Assembly (NCBI GenBank): GCA_049969935.1
Contig: JBMFNX010000002.1
Location: 39,239-103,238 of the forward strand
Origin: JACIWG01 sp049969935
Lineage (GTDB): Archaea > Thermoproteota > Nitrososphaeria > JACIWG01
DNA: 64,000 nucleotides
Direction of reading: 5' to 3'
Shown: positions 1 through 7,739 of the stretch, in pieces
Position numbering within the stretch: the stretch's first letter is position 1
Layout of the letters: every line of letters starts with the position of its first letter
Program-made: the position numbers and the translations under genes
The notes under the pieces: model-generated
The model's input: only the letters and a program-made list of their open reading frames with translations
Databases searched by the model: none
Told to the model about the DNA's origin: nothing

Positions 1-627
1 GATGTACGTAACGCCATAAATATGCTCCAGACCATTATAGATACCTCATACCTTCTAGACGAATCAGATTTTATGAAAGATGAAAGCGTGTCAAAAATGG
101 AGGCTATAATTGCATTAGTAGCAAGTGAAGACAAGAATATTGCCTTAAAAAAATTTTCTCAAATGGATGCAGATATAGAAGAAAAGTTAAAAATAATGTT
201 TTACTCTATTCTAGCATCAAATCTTGATAAAATTACTAGAACTAAAGCTTTAAAAGCAATATCTGATATTGATATCCTAAGGAACAGGATAGAGAATACA
301 CAAGAATGGAGAATGGCAAGATGGTATGACATGTATTTTGTTGAAAAAATCTTTAACCCAGAAATTAGAAAAGGTTTCAGATATTCAGAGGAAGAACCCC
401 TATGGGAATTAAAGTTAAAATATTGGACTGAATTAAGAATATTTAAGGAAATAAGGGAGAGAGTTAATCAAAGATACCATGTTTCTGTTGGAGAATTTTC
501 TCTCTATTATATACCATGTATAATCGCATTAGCAAAAAAAGATTTTAGCATGATGTCAGAATATCTAAAGTATGTAGGCTTCGGAGACAATTTCCTTTCA
601 TATATAGAGAAAAGGGTGAAGGAATAA
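1..627 (+). CDS. rfcL: Replication factor C large subunit-like clamp loader, C-terminal part (5' end cut by window)
   Basis: The reading frame is open from base 1. The first codons give DVRNAINMLQ, the sensor-2 region typical of RFC clamp loaders, so the ATG at 22 is internal and the gene begins before the window. Downstream the collar domain contains AISDIDILRNRI followed by TQEWR, which resembles the ADIFLGRVKRRQ segment of archaeal RfcL more than the small subunit. RfcL works with RfcS to load the PCNA sliding clamp at primer-template junctions. The AAA+ core (Walker A and B) lies outside the window, so subunit assignment rests on the collar only. A small Cys-rich gene follows after one base. 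Confidence 0.68.
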   Translation, partial: DVRNAINMLQTIIDTSYLLDESDFMKDESVSKMEAIIALVASEDKNIALKKFSQMDADIEEKLKIMFYSILASNLDKITRTKALKAISDIDILRNRIENTQEWRMARWYDMYFVEKIFNPEIRKGFRYSEEEPLWELKLKYWTELRIFKEIRERVNQRYHVSVGEFSLYYIPCIIALAKKDFSMMSEYLKYVGFGDNFLSYIEKRVKE

Positions 628-628
628 A

Positions 629-958
629 ATGGAGATTGTTGAAGGAAAGTGGTTCAGATTACCAAGACTTAACACTAACGATTTTAAAACATTAATGTCT
701 TTGGGAGTTAAATATGACAAAGGCAGAGGGATGCTTGTCAGCTACGAAACCAATAAAAAGCTTTTAATAGAATTCCTTGAAACCATTCTAAAAGATCAAA
801 TAATTCTTTATAAAGAATGTGCAATTTGTGGGAAAAACGTTGACTGCAGGGATTGTGAGTATAGGGTAAAATGCGATTACTATAATGCTTCAGAAAAATG
901 TATTTGTGAAAAATGTTTGGCAAAGGATGAAAACTATGCACTTTATGTGATGCAGTAA
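629..958 (+). CDS. Cys-rich putative zinc-binding protein, co-transcribed with rfcL
   Basis: I do not recognise this 109-residue protein. Its first half (about residues 1-55) has no clear motif. The second half has about nine cysteines: CAIC near residue 65, CRDC at about 72, a further Cys in KCDYY, then CICEKC near 91-96. That pattern suggests one or two treble-clef or zinc-ribbon sites, although an iron-sulfur centre cannot be excluded. It starts one base after the rfcL stop, so the two genes are probably translated from one mRNA. A role in clamp loading or DNA binding is an inference from this context alone. Confidence 0.6.
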   Translation: MEIVEGKWFRLPRLNTNDFKTLMSLGVKYDKGRGMLVSYETNKKLLIEFLETILKDQIILYKECAICGKNVDCRDCEYRVKCDYYNASEKCICEKCLAKDENYALYVMQ

Positions 959-961
959 AAA

Positions 962-1876
962 CTAGGTTGTACAATAGGGTTTTCTTAAAATAACAGCTTT
1001 AAGGAAAGCATTTCTTAAGCCATCATAATCTTTGCTTTTCAAATACAGTTTAGCATCAACTTCATTTCCTGAAACCATCAAGCAAGGTTTGAATGCACCG
1101 CTATAAGTTACTCTTAGGCGATTACAATTTGCACAAAATTCTGTATTTTCGATTGGATGAACCACTTCAACCTTTGTTGAATCCAATTCAAATATCTTCC
1201 TCTTATGCATATCATCTCTATAATATACGTTCTTTGCCCTTTTTGAAAGCATTTTTTCAAGTTCATCAAGAGGCGCATGATATTCATTGTAAAGCTTTGG
1301 AACAACGCGCACAGGCTCTAGTTCAATTATTTGAAGTATTGCACCAACCTTTGCTGAATATGATATCATATCATCTACTTCATTCTCATTTATTCCTTTC
1401 AATAGAACCATGTTTATTTTTACAGGATTTAAACCTACATCGCATGCCTCTTTTATACCATCTAGTACTGGTTCAATCTTTCCACCACCAGTGATGTTAC
1501 TGTATTTTAGACCATCCAATGTTGGGAGGCTCACATTAACTCTCTTTAATCCTGCAGCTTTTAAGCTAGAGGCATAATTTTTTAGAAAGTGACCATTTGT
1601 AACTAATGAAACTTCCTTTAATCCTGGAGTTGATGATACAGAGTTTACAATTTCTACAATATCATTTCTACATAATGGTTCACCTCCAGTAAGTTTTACT
1701 GTTTTAACACCATAGGATGAAGCAAGATCAACTATTGCCTTTATCTCGTCTAATGTCAACTCATCTTGGCCCTCACTAAATCCTTCACCGTGACAGTAAA
1801 AGCATTTTAGATTACATTTTGATGTGACTGATATTCTTATATTATAAATTGGTCTGTTATATAGATCCAATAGCAT
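962..1876 (-). CDS. moaA: GTP 3',8-cyclase MoaA (radical SAM, molybdopterin synthesis)
   Basis: MoaA rearranges GTP to 3',8-cyclo-dihydro-GTP, the first step of molybdopterin biosynthesis. The N-terminal radical-SAM cluster motif CNLKCFYC (Cys21, Cys25, Cys28) is present, followed by the SAM-binding GGEP at about residue 64. The C-terminal second cluster ligands appear as CANC followed 13 residues later by a third Cys near residue 266. The protein ends in CTT rather than the GG tail common in bacterial MoaA, as is usual for archaeal members. It is the last gene of the moaC-moaB-moaA operon, two bases after moaB. The length of 304 residues is normal. Confidence 0.95.
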   Translation of the reverse strand: MLLDLYNRPIYNIRISVTSKCNLKCFYCHGEGFSEGQDELTLDEIKAIVDLASSYGVKTVKLTGGEPLCRNDIVEIVNSVSSTPGLKEVSLVTNGHFLKNYASSLKAAGLKRVNVSLPTLDGLKYSNITGGGKIEPVLDGIKEACDVGLNPVKINMVLLKGINENEVDDMISYSAKVGAILQIIELEPVRVVPKLYNEYHAPLDELEKMLSKRAKNVYYRDDMHKRKIFELDSTKVEVVHPIENTEFCANCNRLRVTYSGAFKPCLMVSGNEVDAKLYLKSKDYDGLRNAFLKAVILRKPYCTT

Positions 1877-1878
1877 TA

Positions 1879-2403
1879 TTATTCCCTCGCATGCTTCACT
1901 ATATGTGGAAGTTCGTCACATATTATTTCCATTGCTGTCTCAACAGCGTCAGGGGAGCCTGGGAGACAAAAGACGACCCTTTTAGATACAATGCCAGCGG
2001 TCGCTCTTGAAATTATAGCAGCACCTTTAGCTTTTTGAAAACTTTTCAGCCTAAATATTTCTCCAAAACCTGGCATAAATTTATTAAATAATGGAGAAAG
2101 AGCTTCAACTGTTACATCAGAGGACGTTATCCCAGTACCACCAGTCAAAATTATAACGTCACAATTTTCTTCATAAATGGACCTAAGCGTTTCCTTCCTT
2201 ATCATTTCGATATCATCAGGAACAATTTTCCTCGACTTTATCTGATAGCCTCTTTCAATTAACATTTGAACAATTTTAAGCCCCGAAAGGTCGTCTACTT
2301 TATGGCCACGAGATGCTTCATCAAACCTAGATGAGCTTACAGTTATCACAGAACATGATATTTCAGTCGGAGTAGAAAGCCTATGGGATTCATAACTTTT
2401 CAA
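1879..2403 (-). CDS. moaB: Molybdopterin adenylyltransferase / MoaB-Mog family
   Basis: This protein belongs to the MoaB/Mog fold that binds molybdopterin and adenylates it before metal insertion. The motif LTGGTGITSSDVT near residues 86-98 and the PGSPDAVE segment near residue 150 are diagnostic. The 174-residue length is typical. The gene overlaps the end of moaC by four bases (ATGA type) and precedes moaA, so the three form one operon. Archaeal MoaB is generally taken to replace both Mog and MoaB of bacteria; that is family knowledge, not visible here. Confidence 0.92.
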   Translation of the reverse strand: MKSYESHRLSTPTEISCSVITVSSSRFDEASRGHKVDDLSGLKIVQMLIERGYQIKSRKIVPDDIEMIRKETLRSIYEENCDVIILTGGTGITSSDVTVEALSPLFNKFMPGFGEIFRLKSFQKAKGAAIISRATAGIVSKRVVFCLPGSPDAVETAMEIICDELPHIVKHARE

Positions 2404-2846
2404 CCATATTTCACCTTTTTTAAGACCCTAACATCTTGAATTCTTGTAAACGGATAGTTTCCTGATGAATCCTTTTCATATTTTTTAACTAAGTCCCATA
2501 TATTTAAAAGAGCATTTAGAACTCCTGAAAGAGCATCCATTTCCACACCCGTTTTCGATGAAGCCTTGACTTTAACACGCACTTTTATATATGTGTCACC
2601 AATTTCAAATTCAGGCCTAACACTTTCTATTGGTATGGGATGACAAAAAGGTACAAGTTCAGGAGTCTTTTTAACCGCATTAAGAGCACATACTGATGAA
2701 ATTTGTAGAACATCACCCTTTTCAATCTTATTCTCTTTTATCAGTTTTATTGTTTCCGGCTTCAAAATTATTACACCTTCAGCTAATGCTTCTCTTTCAA
2801 CAACAGGTTTTTTAGAAATATCTACCATACCCAATTTTGGGCACAC
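2400..2846 (-). CDS. moaC: Cyclic pyranopterin monophosphate synthase MoaC
   Basis: MoaC converts cyclo-dihydro-GTP to cyclic pyranopterin monophosphate, following MoaA. Conserved segments include LVPFCHPIPI (about residues 63-72) and KTGVEMDAL (about 97-105), both of which contribute to the active site at the subunit interface. The GTG at 2846 gives 148 residues. A TATA-like box at 2871-2879 on the minus strand lies about 25 nt upstream, which fits a leaderless GTG start. An internal ATG at 2828 (MVDIS) also matches usual MoaC N-termini. First gene of moaC-moaB-moaA. The synthase gene moaE lies separately near 42.2 kb; no moaD was seen in the window. Confidence 0.94.
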   Translation of the reverse strand: MCPKLGMVDISKKPVVEREALAEGVIILKPETIKLIKENKIEKGDVLQISSVCALNAVKKTPELVPFCHPIPIESVRPEFEIGDTYIKVRVKVKASSKTGVEMDALSGVLNALLNIWDLVKKYEKDSSGNYPFTRIQDVRVLKKVKYG

Positions 2847-2870
2847 TCCATTTAAAGGTTAATGTTAACA

Positions 2871-2879
2871 GTATAAAAG
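2871..2879 (-). promoter_or_regulatory. TATA box of the moaCBA operon
   Basis: The minus strand reads CTTTTATAC here, close to the archaeal box A consensus. Its distance to the GTG at 2846 is about 25 nt, as expected for a transcript beginning at or just before the start codon. Confidence 0.5.
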
Positions 2880-3030
2880 GGATTCTTTACACGATATGCT
2901 GTTAGCCGCTTAATTGGGTCTATAAAAATCTCCAGAATATATAAATGGTGCATTACTGTTTCATGCTAAAATTTTTAAGCAAAAAATTTATAATATGGCA
3001 AGCAGTCCAAGCTATGGGCTTAACAGTATA

Positions 3031-3055
3031 CCTAGACAATTTATAATGGTCTAGG
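3031..3055 (+). promoter_or_regulatory. Inverted repeat overlapping the Shine-Dalgarno of the flavoprotein gene
   Basis: CCTAGAC at 3031-3037 is perfectly repeated in inverse at 3049-3055 (GTCTAGG), with 11 AT-rich bases between. The right arm overlaps the GGTGG ribosome binding site, so in RNA the hairpin would cover part of it. As DNA it could equally be an operator. Confidence 0.4.
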
Positions 3056-3063
3056 TGGTTGAT

Positions 3064-3777
3064 ATGAAGCCCAAAATATTGTTAATAAATGCATCACCTA
3101 GAGCCAATGGTTGGTCTAAAAAGTTACTGTTAGCAGCTAACCATGGTGTTATAGACGCGAGAGGAGAATCAGAGATAGTGCACCTTTATGAACATAATAT
3201 TAAACCTTGCATAGGTTGTGTATCCAATAGTACGAGAGAATGCAAATTTCCATGCTTGATTGAAGACGATGACTTTAATAAACTCGGAGAAAAAATTCTC
3301 ACCGCACAAGGATTTATCATAGCTACACCATTATACTGGTACATGGTTAGTGGACAATTAAAGAACTTAATTGACAGGCTAACAAGCATGGAAAACATGA
3401 TATTTCATATTAAAAAAAGTTTATTGGATGGAAAGGTTGCTGGATTTATAGCAGTAGGAAATGATTCAGGGTCTATAATGGCAATCTCATACTTAATGGT
3501 TACATTTAATAGCATGGGGGTACTTATTCCACCTTGGGCGCTTTCATACCACCATAGTAAAAAGGACGTATTAGATAATAGGGAGGCAATTCTAAGCGCA
3601 TACAATGTAGGATATAACGTTGTAAAAGCTGCTAGACGAATTTATGATATAACAAAATGGTATAAGGCTAATGTTAACATAGAAAAGATAGTAAATAGTA
3701 TTGAGAATACTTGCGAGAAAAGGAAAGAAATTGTTACCAGTGTAAAAGTGGCTTCTAACAGGAAAACCATGTACTAA
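3064..3777 (+). CDS. NAD(P)H-dependent FMN reductase / iron-sulfur flavoprotein-like (flavodoxin fold)
   Basis: The N-terminus KILLINASPRANGWSKKLL is the FMN-phosphate loop of the NADPH-dependent FMN reductase family. The segment ATPLYWYMVSGQLKNLIDR at about residues 95-115 is the second flavin-contacting region and dimer interface. A pair of cysteines (CIGC near residue 48) plus later Cys suggests relatedness to iron-sulfur flavoproteins, but a full cluster motif is not clear. I chose ATG 3064 over the GTG at 3055 because a GGTGG Shine-Dalgarno ends 5 nt before it, and the GTG lies inside that site. The substrate is unknown. A 7-bp inverted repeat overlaps the ribosome binding site. Confidence 0.8.
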   Translation: MKPKILLINASPRANGWSKKLLLAANHGVIDARGESEIVHLYEHNIKPCIGCVSNSTRECKFPCLIEDDDFNKLGEKILTAQGFIIATPLYWYMVSGQLKNLIDRLTSMENMIFHIKKSLLDGKVAGFIAVGNDSGSIMAISYLMVTFNSMGVLIPPWALSYHHSKKDVLDNREAILSAYNVGYNVVKAARRIYDITKWYKANVNIEKIVNSIENTCEKRKEIVTSVKVASNRKTMY

Positions 3778-3790
3778 TACTTAAATTCAA

Positions 3791-4405
3791 TCACAATATT
3801 GAGTTTAACGCTTCAAGCTCAAATTTTGTGTTAGAACATCCGTTTCTAATTAAAGGTATGCCTTGTCCCGGAATACCGAATCTTTCCAAAACTAAGGCAG
3901 CTAGCTTTAATTCTTGACTACAGGCAACACCAACTACACCTTCGTATCCTCTTTCCTTAAGTATTTTCGGCAAACATGAACCACCTGGAACAACAAAAAC
4001 ATCATATCCCCTTTCCCTTGCGATTTTAGATGATTGATTAACAATGCAGTCTTCAGAACATGCTTGGCAAATATATGTAGGCACGTTTGGATCAAATATA
4101 GCTTTGCATCGATTGTCCATATATTTTCTTGCACAATGTGGCAAAAATAGTGCACGCTTATTTGTTGATTCAAATGAAGGCTTATTTTGAATATTTTTTA
4201 CGTAAACTGTTAGTAAGTCTTCTACAAGAGAAATTGCTTCAGATAAATCAATACCTATAATTTCATTTAACCTAAATTTTTTTACTAAATTTTTTGCCCT
4301 TAATCCAATCTTTCCATAAGTATTTGCCTTATATGCGACAACCAATAGTTCTTTAAAAAAATTTTTTGATATCGATGTCAAGTCAAAATTGAACTTATAA
4401 GGCAT
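3791..4405 (-). CDS. DUF116 family protein
   Basis: The protein carries the features of DUF116: FLPHCARKYMDNRC, then a Cys-rich stretch CQACSEDC, then FVVPGGSCLPKI and GVVGVACSQEL. The conserved cysteines suggest metal or cluster binding, but no member function is established to my knowledge. A longer frame exists upstream to 4450, but a TATA box (CTTATATAC, minus strand 4427-4435) lies inside that extension. It sits 22 nt before ATG 4405, so a leaderless start there, or at ATG 4411, is more likely, giving 204-206 residues. It faces the flavoprotein gene tail to tail. Confidence 0.75.
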   Translation of the reverse strand: MPYKFNFDLTSISKNFFKELLVVAYKANTYGKIGLRAKNLVKKFRLNEIIGIDLSEAISLVEDLLTVYVKNIQNKPSFESTNKRALFLPHCARKYMDNRCKAIFDPNVPTYICQACSEDCIVNQSSKIARERGYDVFVVPGGSCLPKILKERGYEGVVGVACSQELKLAALVLERFGIPGQGIPLIRNGCSNTKFELEALNSIL

Positions 4406-4426
4406 ACGCATATTAACCAAATTGAT

Positions 4427-4435
4427 GTATATAAG
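4427..4435 (-). promoter_or_regulatory. TATA box of the DUF116 gene
   Basis: Minus-strand CTTATATAC, 22 nt before ATG 4405. It falls within the naive longer reading frame and therefore argues for the shorter start. Confidence 0.5.
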
Positions 4436-4515
4436 AATTAATAATATCATGTCCCTTTTTCTTTCAAAATTGCTTCTATAAGAGAATATTAGGCTCCGAC
4501 TGTAAGATAGAGGAA

Positions 4516-4589
4516 TGCGGCGTCCGGGATTCGAACCCGGGATATCCAGCTTGGGGGGCTGGCATCTTAGACCACTAGATCAACGCCGC
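4516..4589 (-). tRNA. tRNA-Gly (anticodon CCC)
   Basis: The minus strand folds into a complete cloverleaf: 7-bp acceptor GCGGCGT/ACGCCGC with discriminator A, D-stem ATCT/AGAT, anticodon stem CCAGC/GCTGG, and T-arm CCGGG-TTCGAAT-CCCGG. The anticodon loop is CCCCCAA, giving anticodon CCC and an unusual C at position 33 instead of U. No intron, and CCA is not encoded. It lies between the DUF116 gene and a small unknown gene. Confidence 0.95.
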
Positions 4590-4610
4590 AAATTTCTGTT
4601 TACCCTTAAT

Positions 4611-4940
4611 TTATTCAGGTAACTTAAATATAATTTTTTCTTTTTCAAAGATCATTTCGTACGTATCATTAACGTTCATAGGTATTCCAAGCTGATCAAA
4701 TTCTTTTTCTGTTAGAAAAAGAATTACTTTGGGATAGTTTATTTCTTTTGGAACAGGAGGAAAAAGGCCCATTGACTGTATCTGTGTAATAATTGATTGC
4801 GCCATACGTGCAGCTTCATCACCATATTGATGTGAAATAAATGGTTGGCTTCTTACTTCAACTAATTCAATTTGCTTACCAGGCTCTCCAGTGTCTGGTG
4901 CTGTATAACTGGTTATCCTAAACACTTTAACTAATACCAT
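4611..4940 (-). CDS. Conserved small archaeal protein, function unknown
   Basis: I do not recognise this 109-residue protein with certainty. It starts MVLVKVFRITSYTAPDTG, continues through a polar middle and ends in KVILFLTEKEFDQLGI followed by a short beta-rich tail. There is no signal peptide, membrane segment or metal motif. The general shape (small, beta-rich, no catalytic signature) is reminiscent of arcadin-type accessory proteins of archaeal actin systems, but no actin gene is nearby, so I make no such call. It is transcribed divergently from the UPF0282 gene. The shared upstream region contains repeated ATACCAT/ATGGTAT half-sites. Confidence 0.6.
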   Translation of the reverse strand: MVLVKVFRITSYTAPDTGEPGKQIELVEVRSQPFISHQYGDEAARMAQSIITQIQSMGLFPPVPKEINYPKVILFLTEKEFDQLGIPMNVNDTYEMIFEKEKIIFKLPE

Positions 4941-4988
4941 TTGCTACCGCCGCATCTATGGTATAGGAGGGAAATAAAAATTAATTTA

Positions 4989-5000
4989 TACCATATGGTA
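4989..5000. promoter_or_regulatory. Perfect 12-bp palindrome in a divergent promoter region
   Basis: TACCATATGGTA is its own reverse complement. Related half-sites ATACCAT and ATGGTAT occur at about 4934-4940 and 4958-4964. The position between two divergent genes would suit an operator; no regulator is identified. Confidence 0.35.
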
Positions 5001-5011
5001 GCCTTTTGCCG

Positions 5012-5983
5012 TTGAAGATACTGGTAAGACCCCTTTGTGCAGAAAGTATGGGTGTAAGGTCTACTGCAACATATGTTGAAACACCTGATCTAAAAATTCT
5101 TATCGATGCCGGAGCGGCTTTAGCGCCAAGATTCGGCCGCTTACCACATCCTTTAGAATATCAAGCCTTAGAAAGGGCTAGGAAAGCGATTAAGGAGCAT
5201 GCTGAACGTTCTGAAGCTATAATAGTTTCACATTATCACTTCGACCATTTTTCACCATTTTTTGAGGAAACTGATACTTTATGGACATGGAGTAATCAAA
5301 GTGTTGCAGGAGAAATTTATTCTGATAAGATAGTATATTTTAAAGATTTTGATAGAGATATTAATTTTAGCCAAAAAATAAGGGGGCAATTATTTAATAA
5401 GTCTGTTAAAAATGTTGCAAAAAAGGTTATTAAAGCAGATAGCCAGTGTTTCTATTTTGGTGGAACAACACTAAAGTTTAGTAGGCCATTATTTCATGGA
5501 GAAGAAAACAGTAAACTTGGATATGTTTTGGCCACCATTATAAGAAGCCCTGGATTGACCTTTTTGCATGCATCTGATGTTCAGGGGGCGATCTCAGATC
5601 AGGCAATCAACACTATTTTAGATGAAAGTCCAGATATATTGGTTATTGGAGGACCACCGACATATCTTAATAGTTTTGAAGAAAAAAACTATTTTATTGC
5701 AAAAAATAATCTCTCTAAACTCGTTGAAAAAACAAAGTTAATGATATTGGACCACCACATTTTAAGAGATGAAAGAGCAAATGCTTTTATTGAAGAGTTG
5801 AAGGGTAAGGCGATAGTATTCAATAATCAAGTAAAGACTTTTGCAGAATTTCAAGGAAAGAGTAACCAGCTACTTGAGGCAAGACGTATGGAATTATACC
5901 GTGAATTTGAGCCTGGTGAAGAATTTATGAGATGGGCTAATTTGCCTGATGCTCTTCGGAGGAAGAAGTTTCCGCCTCTTTGA
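5012..5983 (+). CDS. UPF0282 family metallo-beta-lactamase-fold hydrolase
   Basis: The protein is a metallo-beta-lactamase-fold member of the archaeal UPF0282 family. The metal motif is SHYHFDHF near residue 73, with a later HASD and a C-terminal DHH(I) segment near residue 248. The N-terminus RPLCAESMGVRSTATYVET matches the family opening MKVRPLAFESLGVRS. A TTG start at 5012 giving MKILVRP fits this better than the TTG at 5006; neither has a strong ribosome binding site. The substrate is unknown. The last 47 bases overlap the convergent gene on the other strand. Confidence 0.8.
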   Translation: MKILVRPLCAESMGVRSTATYVETPDLKILIDAGAALAPRFGRLPHPLEYQALERARKAIKEHAERSEAIIVSHYHFDHFSPFFEETDTLWTWSNQSVAGEIYSDKIVYFKDFDRDINFSQKIRGQLFNKSVKNVAKKVIKADSQCFYFGGTTLKFSRPLFHGEENSKLGYVLATIIRSPGLTFLHASDVQGAISDQAINTILDESPDILVIGGPPTYLNSFEEKNYFIAKNNLSKLVEKTKLMILDHHILRDERANAFIEELKGKAIVFNNQVKTFAEFQGKSNQLLEARRMELYREFEPGEEFMRWANLPDALRRKKFPPL

Positions 5984-6356
5984 GAAGCATGTTTTTTATT
6001 TGTTCTTGAGTTAATATTCCAGAATCTATCAAATTTGCTATTGAATTTGCTGAGGCAGTGCCAGTCAGTTTTCCTATTTTGCCACTAATTTGTCTCCATT
6101 TTAATTTCGTGTTACCACTCTTAGACACATATATTATTCCTAGAACATCCTTCGCGTTTACGAAAGTTATATCATACTTTTTCGTAAGAGTTACCTTGTC
6201 AACTGCTTCTATGTATATTGCACCCGGACCTGTTTCCTTTTCTGGAAAAATATCAGGGTTTTTTAAATAACTTTTTGGCATAAAAGAGCGACATGTACTG
6301 TTTATTAGAAATGTTCTCATCTTATTCAAATGTACTGTCAAGTTTATTTCTACCAT
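5937..6356 (-). CDS. Hypothetical archaeal protein
   Basis: Not recognised. I take ATG 6356 (MVEINLTVHLNKM) as start, giving 139 residues, because the nine codons upstream look non-coding. The first half is rich in beta-type segments (INLTVHL, AIYIEAVDKVTL, YDITFVNAKDVLGIIYV). The last 40 residues form a helical region with a short acidic tail. No transmembrane or catalytic motif is seen. It overlaps the convergent UPF0282 gene by 47 bases. Confidence 0.55.
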   Translation of the reverse strand: MVEINLTVHLNKMRTFLINSTCRSFMPKSYLKNPDIFPEKETGPGAIYIEAVDKVTLTKKYDITFVNAKDVLGIIYVSKSGNTKLKWRQISGKIGKLTGTASANSIANLIDSGILTQEQIKNMLLKEAETSSSEEHQAN

Positions 6357-6417
6357 GCTACTCCCTTGGTAATATTTTAACAATAAGGTCTATAAATTGG
6401 TTTTTAAATATATTTTG

Positions 6418-6482
6418 TTGGGCGATGAAGAAAGAAGGCTTCGAAATAATTATGTGATAGATCTTGAGTTCAGAGCCCTCAA
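6418..6482 (+). ncRNA. Candidate structured sRNA (C/D-like) upstream of orc1/cdc6
   Basis: A terminal stem TTGGGC / GCCC(T)CAA encloses a box C-like GATGAAG, a C'-like GTGATAG and degenerate D boxes (TTCGA, TCAGA). A TATA-like CTATAAATT lies about 25 nt upstream. The D boxes do not match CUGA, so this is only a weak candidate. The surrounding 6384-6569 region is otherwise AT-rich, and I saw no convincing origin recognition box repeats in it. Confidence 0.25.
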
Positions 6483-6569
6483 CTTTATTTTCGTTCACCT
6501 CTCCCTATCATTTATATAATTAAACTAAAGTTATAGTTAAATAATCGTTTAAATTATCTTTATGCAAAG

Positions 6570-7739
6570 ATGATAGAAGAATATCGGATATTCAAGGATG
6601 AGAGTAAACTTTCTCCAGAATATATTCCTAAGAGGATACCGCATAGAGAAAGTGAACTAAATAAGTTGAAAAGCTTTTTTAGAATGGTTTTACAGGATCC
6701 TAAAAGAAACAGTCAGCAAGTTTTTATAGTAGGGCCTGTTGGAAGTGGGAAGACGCTTATATCTAAAAAATTTATTCAACATGTTGAAAGTCAGTACGTC
6801 TTAAATGACGTGAGATTAAAAACTTACTATACTAACTGTAGGGTTAACAGGGTCTTTGGAAGCATATTGAATAGCATACTTTCTTCTATAGGGCACTCTT
6901 TCCCAAACCGGGGCTTTTCCTTAGATGAGATTGTGCAATATTTTATATCAAAATTGAGTGAAGAAAAGGTGCATGTGATAGTGATTTTTGATGAATTTGA
7001 TGCCCTTGTCTCACATGAGGGTATAGAGCCACTTTATGTTATAACGAGGATAAGGGAGATGGTGATTGATAGACAAATATTATCTTCTATTATTATAAGC
7101 AAGTCTTTTTCATACTTGAATAAAGCGGACCCAAGTATCTTAAGTTCTATCCAAAAAAATATAATTAAGCTTGACTCATATAATGAGTCTCAGCTTAAGG
7201 ATATATTATATGATCGTGTACTAATAGCTTTTGAAGATGATACGGTAGAAAACGAAACCTTAGATTTGATTTCTAAACTTGCATCGAAGTATGGGGATGC
7301 AAGATATGCTATAGAGCTTCTTCAACTTTCAGGAAGAATTGCAGAGTTCAGAGGAGAAAGAAAGGTTAGACCAGAACATGTGAGGGAGGCAAAATTACAG
7401 TTACCTCCTCAGATAAGAAAAGAGGAATTGAATTATTTGGATGAACATGAAAAAATAATTCTTCTTTCTTTAGCAAAGATTTTGAAAGAACAGTTAGAGG
7501 ATCATATTACATTAAAGGTTTTAGAAGAAGAATATAAGATTATGTGTAAAAAATATGGTAAGGAGGCTTTAAAGCATACACAGTTCTGGTTAAGAGTGAA
7601 AAATTTGGCTCAAAAAGAATTTATAGATTCAAAAGTTTCGCAGGTTGATCCCAGGGGGAGGACAACTGTAATTAGTTTATTGAATATTCCAGCCGAACAA
7701 CTTTATAATGAAATAAAAGAGAGACTGGAATATGGATAG
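6570..7739 (+). CDS. cdc6: Orc1/Cdc6 family replication initiator
   Basis: The protein is an AAA+ ATPase that marks replication origins and loads MCM. Walker A is GPVGSGKT at about residue 53 and Walker B is VIVIFDEFDAL at about 137. Sensor regions and the small alpha-helical lid (YGDARYAIELLQ) follow, and the last 100 residues form a winged-helix DNA-binding domain. The length of 389 is standard. Origins often sit beside cdc6 in archaea, and the 214-base AT-rich region upstream is a natural candidate. A small winged-helix gene overlaps its 3' end by eight bases. Confidence 0.93.
   Translation: MIEEYRIFKDESKLSPEYIPKRIPHRESELNKLKSFFRMVLQDPKRNSQQVFIVGPVGSGKTLISKKFIQHVESQYVLNDVRLKTYYTNCRVNRVFGSILNSILSSIGHSFPNRGFSLDEIVQYFISKLSEEKVHVIVIFDEFDALVSHEGIEPLYVITRIREMVIDRQILSSIIISKSFSYLNKADPSILSSIQKNIIKLDSYNESQLKDILYDRVLIAFEDDTVENETLDLISKLASKYGDARYAIELLQLSGRIAEFRGERKVRPEHVREAKLQLPPQIRKEELNYLDEHEKIILLSLAKILKEQLEDHITLKVLEEEYKIMCKKYGKEALKHTQFWLRVKNLAQKEFIDSKVSQVDPRGRTTVISLLNIPAEQLYNEIKERLEYG

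Noticed and set aside
4611..4940. Arcadin-1 of an archaeal actin system
   Set aside because: Only a vague resemblance in size and composition, and no crenactin or other arcadin gene in the window.
6384..6569. Replication origin next to cdc6
   Set aside because: The region is AT-rich and well placed, but I could not find repeated origin recognition boxes, so I do not call an origin.
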